This document shows positions 8,058-15,535 of a stretch of DNA of 64,000 nt, piece after piece. The notes beneath the pieces are model-generated. The model worked only from the letters and a program-made list of their open reading frames with translations. It had not been told where the DNA came from and searched no databases. Position 1 is the first letter of the stretch. Each line of letters begins with the position of its first letter. The position numbers were made by a program, and so were the translations under genes. Origin of the DNA: JANJTY01 sp038257155 (GTDB lineage: Bacteria; Pseudomonadota; Gammaproteobacteria; Xanthomonadales; Xanthomonadaceae); assembly GCA_038257155.1 (NCBI GenBank), contig JBBSJP010000018.1, positions 1-64,000 on the forward strand, in the 5' to 3' direction.

Positions 8058-10649
8058 TCAACCCGCTGCGGCGCGTGGCTGGTGCTGCGAATCAACCACG
8101 GACAGCGCGGCGCTGGACGCCAGCTGCAGACGCGGCATGCCGACCGAGTAGCCCTGCACATAGTCGACCCCGCATTGCATCAGGGTGAACAGGGCAGCGG
8201 AGTTCTCCACACATTCGGCCACGGTCAGCTTGCCGGCACAGCGCGCGATGTTGACCAGGGCCGCGACCACGGTGCGGTCGAGCTGGTCATCGGGCAGTCC
8301 CTGGATCAGCGAGCCGTCGATCTTGAGGATGTCGGCTTCAAGCTGGCGCAGATAGGAGAAGGTCGAGAAGCCGGTGCCGAAGTCGTCTACCGCGATGCGG
8401 CAGCCCAACTGACGAAGCTCGTGCAGCAAGGCCTGCACGCAGGTCACGTCGGTGATCGAATGCGACTCGGTGATCTCGAACACCAGCATGGCCGGATCGA
8501 TATTGTGCTCGACCACCTTGCTGGTTATGTAGGCGGCGAGTCCGACACTGGCCAGTCCCTGTGCGGACAGGTTGATGCTGAGCATGAAGGGTCGCGACTC
8601 GTGCGAGCGGGCCTCGCGTAGGGCGCGCAGGCTGCGGTCGATCACCCAGCGATCGATCTCGGCCATCAGGCCGAAGCGCTCGGCGGTAGGCAGGAAGGCA
8701 TTGGGCGAAATCAGTTCGCCCTGCGAGTCGCGCATGCGCAGCAGCACCTCGTACATCATGGCGCTGTTCGGGTTGCGATCGAACTGGCGTTTCCACAGGC
8801 CGCGTTCGGCGGCCGGGAAGGGCTCCTGTTCCAGACCCTTCAGCGGCACGATGGGCTGGAAGCAGAGCACGAAGCGATCGCTGCGCAGCGCTTCCTCAAG
8901 ACGCGCGGACCAACCCAGGTCTTCGTCCATCGCCGCCTGGCGGCCCAGTTCTGGGGTGTAGACATGGGTCTGGTTACGACCGGCGTTCTTGGCGATGTGG
9001 CAGGCGATGTCGGCATGTGCCATGGCCTCGCTGGTCGATGCAGTGAGGCGGTCCATGCGCGCCGCGCCGATCGAAACGGTGATGCGGTAGCTCTTGCTGG
9101 CGTAGACGAAGGGCGCCGAGGTGAGTGCGCGGCGGAAACCGTCGGCCAGGCCGGCAACATCCTCGGCATTGACGTTGCGCAGGATCACGGCGTACTCGTC
9201 GCCTCCCATGCGGGCCAGGTGATCCGATGCACGCAGGCGCGACTTCAGGCGCGCGCTGACTTCCAGCAGCAGCTGGTCACCGGCGGTGTGGCCGGCGGTG
9301 TCGTTGATGTACTTGAAGCGGTCGAGGTCGACGAACAGCAGCACCGAGACCTGCTCGCTGCGTTTGAGACGGTTGACCTCCTGTTCCAGCTGCGACTCGA
9401 ACCAGGCACGGTTGTGCAGCTTGGTGAGGGCGTCGTGCTCGGCCTGCCAGCGCAGTTCGTTCTCCAGTGCCCGGCGCGCCGAGACATCACGGAACGCGAC
9501 TACCGAGCCGGTACGCACTCCATCGATGCGCATCGGGTAGACGGTGCACTCGACCGGCAGCTGCTTGCGCGTTGATGTCCAGAAGGCGGTCTGCCAGGCC
9601 AGCACCTGGCTGCCATCGGCATAGCACTGGTTGAGATAGGACGCGGCGCGTGCCATCGGAGTGCCGTCTTCGGCAGTGTGGTGAAAGCTCTCGAACGCGC
9701 CCCGACCGATCAGCTCGGACTGGTCGTCGAATCCCAGCAGATCGACAGCGGCCGGATTGATGAACTCGATGCGGCCTTCCGGATCGACCCCATACACGCC
9801 GTCGCCGACCGAGCTGAGGATTCCATGCAGGCGGCGGCGCTCGGCATCGATCGCCTTGCGGTCATGCACGGTGCGGGCGAGTGAGCCGAGGCGCGCCAGG
9901 AACAGCTCCTTGGCCTCGCTTTTGAACAGGCACTCGACTGCGCCGCAGGCCAGCGACTCGCTGATGATGGCGTCGGAGTAGGTGCCGGTGATGGTGGCCG
10001 AGAGAATGTGCTCGGTCTGAGGCTCCTGCTTCAGGGCCGCGATCAAGGCGGTGCCGTTGCCACCGGGCATGAAGTAATCGACCACGGCAATATCGAAAGG
10101 ATTGCTGAGCGCCTTGTCCAGGCCCTCCACGACATTGCTGGCGGTGTCGACTTCGTAGTCGTGCTTGCGCAGCAGCTTGGCGAATGCGGCGCGCACCGTC
10201 GCCGAATCATCAACCAGCAATACCCGCAGTGCCGCGCCGCCACCGCTGGTGAGCTCGGGACGGCTGGTTTCGTTGGGCCTGAGCAACTGATCGAGCGCCT
10301 CGGCGGCTTCGACGAAATCACTCCATTGCAGCAGGGCAGTACCCGGCCGGGTCATGCGCCAGTTCACTGCCGCGGCCGAATTGTGGTCGGCCAGAATCAG
10401 GACGGGCAGGTGTTCGAAGCGTTCGCTGTGCAGCAGTCCGAACACGTCCTCGACGCTACCGTCAGCGTACTCGGGCCAACCAAGCACCACGGCCGAATAG
10501 CTCGCGGCAGAGGCCGTGGAACGCTGCAAGGCCCGGAATGCTTCATCCAGGTCGGGCATGGCGTTGATCACGTAGCCTCGCGGCGCGAGCAACGCGCTGA
10601 GTGCGCGGCGACGCGTTTGCGAGGCCTCGACAAGCAGGACCGTTTTCAC
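8058..10649 (-). CDS. REC-REC-PAS-GGDEF-EAL cyclic-di-GMP protein
   Basis: An 863-residue cytosolic regulator of c-di-GMP. The GTG start at 10649 begins the first receiver cleanly (MKTVLLVEASQ); longer versions add low-complexity sequence. Residues 1-130 form a receiver-like fold lacking the acidic pair (V-E-A-S) and the phospho-aspartate (V-V-L-G-W). Residues about 145-270 form a normal receiver with D-D, V-V-D-Y and a conserved lysine. A PAS domain follows (about 280-410), then a GGDEF domain with G-G-D-E-Y at 481-485, then an EAL domain with E-V-L from residue 634 plus I-N-L-S, F-E-I-T-E-S, D-D-F-G-T-G and K-I-D. The EAL metal ligands look intact, so phosphodiesterase activity is likely. 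The cyclase is less certain because of Y for F. No partner histidine kinase is adjacent. Confidence 0.9.
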   Translation of the reverse strand: MKTVLLVEASQTRRRALSALLAPRGYVINAMPDLDEAFRALQRSTASAASYSAVVLGWPEYADGSVEDVFGLLHSERFEHLPVLILADHNSAAAVNWRMTRPGTALLQWSDFVEAAEALDQLLRPNETSRPELTSGGGAALRVLLVDDSATVRAAFAKLLRKHDYEVDTASNVVEGLDKALSNPFDIAVVDYFMPGGNGTALIAALKQEPQTEHILSATITGTYSDAIISESLACGAVECLFKSEAKELFLARLGSLARTVHDRKAIDAERRRLHGILSSVGDGVYGVDPEGRIEFINPAAVDLLGFDDQSELIGRGAFESFHHTAEDGTPMARAASYLNQCYADGSQVLAWQTAFWTSTRKQLPVECTVYPMRIDGVRTGSVVAFRDVSARRALENELRWQAEHDALTKLHNRAWFESQLEQEVNRLKRSEQVSVLLFVDLDRFKYINDTAGHTAGDQLLLEVSARLKSRLRASDHLARMGGDEYAVILRNVNAEDVAGLADGFRRALTSAPFVYASKSYRITVSIGAARMDRLTASTSEAMAHADIACHIAKNAGRNQTHVYTPELGRQAAMDEDLGWSARLEEALRSDRFVLCFQPIVPLKGLEQEPFPAAERGLWKRQFDRNPNSAMMYEVLLRMRDSQGELISPNAFLPTAERFGLMAEIDRWVIDRSLRALREARSHESRPFMLSINLSAQGLASVGLAAYITSKVVEHNIDPAMLVFEITESHSITDVTCVQALLHELRQLGCRIAVDDFGTGFSTFSYLRQLEADILKIDGSLIQGLPDDQLDRTVVAALVNIARCAGKLTVAECVENSAALFTLMQCGVDYVQGYSVGMPRLQLASSAALSVVDSQHQPRAAAG

Positions 10650-10931
10650 CTGGACATCCCCTGTAAACGAAGCGCGGATGCTTTCCTCGGCATCCTGACA
10701 ACCGGCCTTTCGCCCCCGTCGGCTCCCCGCCGACGCGTCGGCCTTCTGCAGGCTACTCCTGCAGCCGACGACGGCCAAGCTGGCTCGCAAATGGCGACTT
10801 CCACTCCAATCCCGGACACACCGCTGTCCATGAGTGGACGCCAAGCCTACTCCGGCTGTCCGAGACCAACTGCAAACTTTTGAAAATGCTTGGTTCGCCG
10901 TGTGTGGCATGCGCCTTGCTTAGTCCTGCGC
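10650..10931. promoter_or_regulatory. divergent intergenic region with a possible structured leader
   Basis: 282 bases separate the c-di-GMP gene from the transporter operon, so both promoters should lie here; no convincing pair of hexamers is seen. Near the operon start an outer stem CGGACA (10813-10818)/TGTCCG (10857-10862) encloses the hairpin GTCCA-TGAG-TGGAC (10826-10839) and a short GCC/GGC hairpin (10845-10856), a possible three-way junction. A separate hairpin CTGCAGG/CCTGCAG lies upstream near 10746-10764. No known riboswitch was recognised. Confidence 0.35.
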
Positions 10932-12185
10932 ATGGATATCCAACGCATCGACTTGAAACAACGCAAACGACGCCGTCAGGCAATGTGGATCGGCGGCGGA
11001 CTGCTCGCCGTGATCATTGCCGGTATTGGCATTTCCCGTCTCGAGCCCGCCGCGCCCGGCGTGGAGCGCAGCAGCCTGTGGATGGACACCGTGAAGCGCG
11101 GCGAGATGCTGCGCGAGGTGCGTGGGCCGGGCACCCTGGTGCCAAAGGAGATCCGCTGGATCGCGGCAGAGACATCCGCGCGGGTGGAGCGCATCGTGGT
11201 TCGCCCGGGTGCGATGGTCGAACCCGACACGGTGATCCTGGAGCTCAGCAATCCGGAAGTCGTCGACCTGCAGCTCGCCGCCCAGTCGGCCCTGGTGGCA
11301 GCCGAGGCCGACTACATGGCGCGCCGCATGACCCTGGAAAGCCAGTTGCTGGACCAACGCGCCAATCTGGCCGGGGTCGAGGCCGACTTCGAATCCGCCC
11401 GCCTGCAGGCCGAGGCCGAGGGTGAACTGGCCGACAAGGGCATCATCCCGGCGATCCAGTATCGGCGCAGCCAGCTGGTTTCCGAGCAACTCAAGCTGCG
11501 TGTTGGCATCGAGAAGGAGCGCATCAGCAAGTTCGAACAGACCATCACCGCGCAGCTCGCGGCGGATCGCGCACGCATGGACCAGCTGCGCAACGCCGCC
11601 GAACTGCGCAAGCGCCAGGCCGAGGCCCTGCAGTTGCGCGCCGGCATCGCCGGTGTGCTGCAGCAGGTGCCGGTGCAGGAAGGCCAGCAGGTTGCGCCCG
11701 GCACCAATCTGGCGCGCGTTGCCAAGCCCGGCGAACTGATGGCCGAGCTGCGTATCGCCGAGACCCAGGCCAAGGACATCCTGATCGGCCAGCCGGTGCG
11801 CGTCGATACGCGCAACGGCATCGTGCCGGGGCGCGTCACACGCATCGATCCGGCGGTGCTCAACGGCACCGTGCTGGTCGACGTCGAACTCGAAGGCCCG
11901 CTGCCGCCCGGCGCGCGTCCGGATCTGAGTGTCGACGGCACGGTCGAAATCGAGCGCCTCAGCGACGTGATGTACGTGGGCCGCCCGGCCTACGGCCAGC
12001 CGGACAGCCAGGTGCGCCTGTTCCGCCTGGATTCCGAAGGCCGCATCGCACGTCGTGTTCCGGTTCGTCTGGGACGCGCCTCGGTCAGTCTGATCGAGGT
12101 GGTCGAAGGACTGCAGGTCGGCGACGAGATCGTGCTGTCGGATACCTCGCAGTGGGACGAATACGATCGCCTGAAACTCAACTGA
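10932..12185 (+). CDS. periplasmic adaptor (HlyD/MacA-type membrane fusion protein) of an ABC exporter
   Basis: A 417-residue membrane fusion protein. After a basic N-terminus (K-Q-R-K-R-R-R) there is one transmembrane helix (about 16-35). A beta-strand lead, a biotinyl-lipoyl half motif (residues about 55-100), a long coiled-coil hairpin rich in A, E, Q, L and R (about 105-235), the second lipoyl half, a beta-barrel and a membrane-proximal domain ending at residue 417 follow. This order is the MacA/HlyD adaptor pattern, linking an inner-membrane transporter to an outer-membrane duct. The ATG at 10932 is chosen because it opens directly onto the anchor. It is the first gene of the operon, 46 bases before the ATPase. 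No TolC-like gene is in the window. Confidence 0.88.
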   Translation: MDIQRIDLKQRKRRRQAMWIGGGLLAVIIAGIGISRLEPAAPGVERSSLWMDTVKRGEMLREVRGPGTLVPKEIRWIAAETSARVERIVVRPGAMVEPDTVILELSNPEVVDLQLAAQSALVAAEADYMARRMTLESQLLDQRANLAGVEADFESARLQAEAEGELADKGIIPAIQYRRSQLVSEQLKLRVGIEKERISKFEQTITAQLAADRARMDQLRNAAELRKRQAEALQLRAGIAGVLQQVPVQEGQQVAPGTNLARVAKPGELMAELRIAETQAKDILIGQPVRVDTRNGIVPGRVTRIDPAVLNGTVLVDVELEGPLPPGARPDLSVDGTVEIERLSDVMYVGRPAYGQPDSQVRLFRLDSEGRIARRVPVRLGRASVSLIEVVEGLQVGDEIVLSDTSQWDEYDRLKLN

Positions 12186-12231
12186 TCCCGCAAACCTTCG
12201 CAAGCACAACTCTGGCTTCCAGGACACGACC

Positions 12232-12996
12232 ATGACCGCAAATACCGCACTCATCCATCTCGACGGCATCGCCAAGGTCTTCTACACCGACGAGGTCGAG
12301 ACCCACGCCCTGTCCGGCGTGCACTTCGACATCCAGAAGGGCGACTACGTGTCGATCACCGGCCCCTCGGGCTGTGGCAAGTCGACCTTGCTGGCGATTC
12401 TCGGCCTGCTCGATACACCGACCGGCGGCAGCTACGTGCTGAACAATGTGCCGGTGCAGGACATCGGGCCCTCGGAACGCGCCCGCATCCGCAACAAGGA
12501 AATCGGTTTCATCTTCCAGGCCTTCAACCTGATCGGTGATCTCACCGTATTCGAGAACGTCGAGCTGCCCTTGACCTACCGCGACGGTGTGTCGAAGGGC
12601 GAGCGCCGTGATCGCGTGCAGGCGGCGCTGGAACGAGTCGGCATGGCACATCGCCTGAAGCACTATCCCTCGCAGCTTTCCGGTGGCCAGCAGCAGCGTG
12701 TCGCGGTGGCGCGTGCCCTGGTCGGTCAGCCTTCGATCCTGCTGGCCGATGAGCCGACGGGTAACCTGGATTCGAAGAACGGCGAGGCCGTGATGGCCTT
12801 GCTCGACGAGCTGCATCGCGCCGGTTCGACCATCTGCATGGTTACGCACGACCCGCGCTATGCCGACTTCGCGCAGCGCAAGATCTTCATGTTTGACGGC
12901 CGCGTGGTCGACGAAGAAACCCTGCATCGCCTGCGCAAGGAAGAGGAGGAGCGTCTCGACGCCCAGATCGCGCGGGCGCGCACTGCGGCAGTCTGA
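12232..12996 (+). CDS. ABC transporter ATP-binding protein (MacB/LolD class)
   Basis: A 254-residue stand-alone nucleotide-binding subunit. Walker A is G44-P-S-G-C-G-K-S51. The signature L-S-G-G-Q-Q-Q-R lies near residue 145, and Walker B with the catalytic glutamate, I-L-L-A-D-E-P-T-G-N-L-D, near 168. A switch histidine lies in V-T-H-D-P-R. The D-E-P-T-G-N-L-D-S form is typical of MacB, LolD and FtsE, the mechanotransmission (type VII) exporters. It is the only ATPase of the operon and must therefore serve all six permeases that follow, probably as a homodimer under each permease. Confidence 0.92.
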   Translation: MTANTALIHLDGIAKVFYTDEVETHALSGVHFDIQKGDYVSITGPSGCGKSTLLAILGLLDTPTGGSYVLNNVPVQDIGPSERARIRNKEIGFIFQAFNLIGDLTVFENVELPLTYRDGVSKGERRDRVQAALERVGMAHRLKHYPSQLSGGQQQRVAVARALVGQPSILLADEPTGNLDSKNGEAVMALLDELHRAGSTICMVTHDPRYADFAQRKIFMFDGRVVDEETLHRLRKEEEERLDAQIARARTAAV

Positions 12997-13055
12997 GTCA
13001 AGGCATTCAACCCAGGGTTGCTGCGCACAGCGCGGGCAAACCCGGAGAACCCGGC

Positions 13056-15494
13056 ATGATCCGTTCCCTGGCTTCCGATATTCGTCTCGCACTGCGCAGC
13101 CTGCTGCGCCAGCCCGGTTTCTTTGCCATTGCCGTGCTTACCCTGGCATTGGGCGTGGGCAGCGTGTCGGCAATCTACAGCGTGGTCGATGGCACCCTGC
13201 TCAAGCCGCTGCCGTACCCTCAGGCCGAGCAGGTGGTGCGGATCTCGCGCCAACAGGGCAACTGGGGCGGGCCGGTTTCTAGCCAGGTTCTGCAGGATTG
13301 GCGTGAGGCGGGTGCCGAACAGCTCGAAGCGCTGGCTGGCTTTGTCGGTGCCACGATCAACCTGACTGGCAACGGTGAGGCAGAACGCCTCGCTGCCTAT
13401 CGGGTTACACCCGAGTTCTGGCAGGTGATGGGTCTGCCGGCGCACAGCGGGCGTTACTTCACCGCCGACGAGGATGCGGCGGGCGATCGCGTTGCGGTGA
13501 TTTCGCACGGGCTGTGGCAGCGCCGCTTCGGCGGAGACAGCGCCGTGGTGGGCCAGGACGTCGTCCTGAACGGTCGCGCCCACCGGGTGATCGGCATCGC
13601 CCCGGATTCGTTCCGCTATCCGGGCGACACGCAGATCTACCTGCCGACCTATCTGGGCGAGTCAAACCAGGGGCGCGGAAACAACTACCTGATGGTGATC
13701 GGTCGCATGTCACGGGGCGCCACGCTGGAGCAGCTCGAGGCCAGCCTTGTTGCGGTGAACGCGCGCCTGGCGGAAGAGTTTCCCGATAACCATGCCGGAC
13801 TTTCGGCACGTCTTACGCTGCTGCCCGTGTTGCTCAACAGCCGGGTCGAACAGCCGCTGCTGATCCTGCTGGGTGCCTCGGCTCTGGTGTTGTTGATCGC
13901 CTGCGCCAACCTGGCCAATCTTCTGCTGGTGCGCGGCAGCCAGCGGCAGCGTGAGCTGGCCGTCCGTGCGGCGATGGGTGCCGGCCGCCTACGCTTGCTG
14001 CGTGCGGTAATTGCCGAGTCGCTGGTAATCGCCCTGGCAGGCGGAATCGCCGGCGTGGCGCTGGCGGCCGCGGCGGTACCGGCCTTGCTGACCCTGGCGC
14101 CAGAGATCATTCCAAGCCACGGCGCGCCGGGCATGAACCTGTCGGTGATCGGCATTTCGCTGCTCATCGCCGTGGCGACAGTGCTGCTGTTTTCGCTGTG
14201 GCCGGCGCTGCGCGTGGCCTCGACCCAACCCGGGCTGGCGATTCAGGAGGAAGGTCGGTCGGGCGCAGGCGGACAGAAGAAGGCTCGCGCGCGCTCGCTG
14301 CTGGTGGCCATTGAAGTGGCGCTGTCGCTCACCCTGTTGGTAGGCGCCGGGCTGCTGATTGAAAGTCTGCGTCAGATTGGCCGCATCGATGGTGGGGTCA
14401 CCACCGAGGGAGTGCTGACGGCCGCCGTGGTGATCGAAACTGCGCCAACGCAAGCCGGTGAGGATGTACTTGACTGGTACCGGCGCCACACCCAGGTACT
14501 GGCGCCGGCAATGCAGGCGCTGCTGGAACGGGTGCGTGCCATTCCCGGAGTCGAAGCTGCCGGCATCAGCGACGCACTGCCACTCTCAGGTCTCGACAAC
14601 GCCAGTTCCGACATCAGCATCATCGGGCGCGAAGTTGCCGACGGCCAGCCGCGGCCGGGCGCCAACTGGCGCTTCGTTTCTCCCGGTCTGTTTGAGGCGC
14701 TTGGCATGCGAATCGTTCGAGGCCGTGATCTGGACGACAGCGATCAGCGCATCGGCGCATTTCCGACCCAGGTGCTGATCAACGAGACCTTTGCGAAGCG
14801 CTATTTTGAAGGCGCCGATCCGATCGGTCAGCAGATCGTCTTCCTGGGCGACGAGCACAAGCAGATCGTCGGCGTGGTGAATGACACCCGCCTCTACGGC
14901 ATCGAGCGCGAGCCGGTGGCCGAGGTTTACATGCCGCACGTCAATGCCACACAGGGGCAGCACTATCTGGCGCTGAAGGTACGTGGCGAGCCGATGGCCT
15001 ATGCCGAGCAGCTACGCAACGCGGTGCGCGAAGTCAGTCCGAACATTCCGGTCTTTGAGCTGCGCAGCATGGATCAGCTGGTCGCAGGTACCACCCAGAT
15101 GCGGCGCTTCAACATGAGCCTGATGGCGGTGTTCAGTGGCGTCGCCCTGCTGCTCGCGATGCTGGGCCTGTACGGTGTGATCGCTTATTCGGTGACCCAG
15201 CGTCGCCACGAAATCGGCATTCGCATGTCCTTGGGCGCAGCGCCCGGCAGTGTGGTTCGCATGGTGCTGGGGCAGGGCATGCGCCTGGTTGGCGCAGGAC
15301 TCGCACTCGGCTTGTTGGGTGCGTTCGCACTCAATCAGGTAATTGCTTCGCAGCTCTACGGCGTGTCACCCACCGATTCGGGAGTGATCCTGAGCGTGCT
15401 GTTGCTGCTGGCCGGCGCGGCAGCACTGGCCTGTGCGATCCCGGCGGCACGCGCCAGCCGGGTGCCGCCGATGACGGCGCTGCGCAATGACTGA
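13056..15494 (+). CDS. MacB/FtsX-type ABC permease, ADOP architecture (permease 1 of 6)
   Basis: An 812-residue permease made of two MacB-like halves. An N-terminal transmembrane helix (Q-P-G-F-F-A-I-A-V-L-T-L-A-L-G) leads to a periplasmic core domain (about 55-260). A three-helix FtsX block (about 275-390) follows, then a linker and a second helix-periplasmic-FtsX unit ending with the conserved A-S-R-V-P-P-M-T-A-L-R. There is no ATPase domain, so it depends on the ATPase gene 59 bases upstream. This doubled layout is that of the ADOP permeases first named from acidobacteria. MacB-type systems use ATP to drive the periplasmic adaptor rather than move substrate through the membrane. The substrate is unknown. 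Confidence 0.88.
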   Translation: MIRSLASDIRLALRSLLRQPGFFAIAVLTLALGVGSVSAIYSVVDGTLLKPLPYPQAEQVVRISRQQGNWGGPVSSQVLQDWREAGAEQLEALAGFVGATINLTGNGEAERLAAYRVTPEFWQVMGLPAHSGRYFTADEDAAGDRVAVISHGLWQRRFGGDSAVVGQDVVLNGRAHRVIGIAPDSFRYPGDTQIYLPTYLGESNQGRGNNYLMVIGRMSRGATLEQLEASLVAVNARLAEEFPDNHAGLSARLTLLPVLLNSRVEQPLLILLGASALVLLIACANLANLLLVRGSQRQRELAVRAAMGAGRLRLLRAVIAESLVIALAGGIAGVALAAAAVPALLTLAPEIIPSHGAPGMNLSVIGISLLIAVATVLLFSLWPALRVASTQPGLAIQEEGRSGAGGQKKARARSLLVAIEVALSLTLLVGAGLLIESLRQIGRIDGGVTTEGVLTAAVVIETAPTQAGEDVLDWYRRHTQVLAPAMQALLERVRAIPGVEAAGISDALPLSGLDNASSDISIIGREVADGQPRPGANWRFVSPGLFEALGMRIVRGRDLDDSDQRIGAFPTQVLINETFAKRYFEGADPIGQQIVFLGDEHKQIVGVVNDTRLYGIEREPVAEVYMPHVNATQGQHYLALKVRGEPMAYAEQLRNAVREVSPNIPVFELRSMDQLVAGTTQMRRFNMSLMAVFSGVALLLAMLGLYGVIAYSVTQRRHEIGIRMSLGAAPGSVVRMVLGQGMRLVGAGLALGLLGAFALNQVIASQLYGVSPTDSGVILSVLLLLAGAAALACAIPAARASRVPPMTALRND

Positions 15495-15535
15495 TCCACA
15501 GACAGATATGCGTTGCAACACAGGGGAGCAAAGCC

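Noticed and set aside
10813..10862. GEMM-type c-di-GMP riboswitch, prompted by G-G-A-C-G-C and A-G-C-C near each other
   Set aside because: The order and pairing of the conserved GEMM segments are not present and the second domain is missing; only a generic junction remains.
10920..12275. 451-codon minus-strand frame opposite the adaptor gene
   Set aside because: Histidine/alanine/glutamine-rich antisense sequence without motifs; the plus strand encodes a complete membrane fusion protein.
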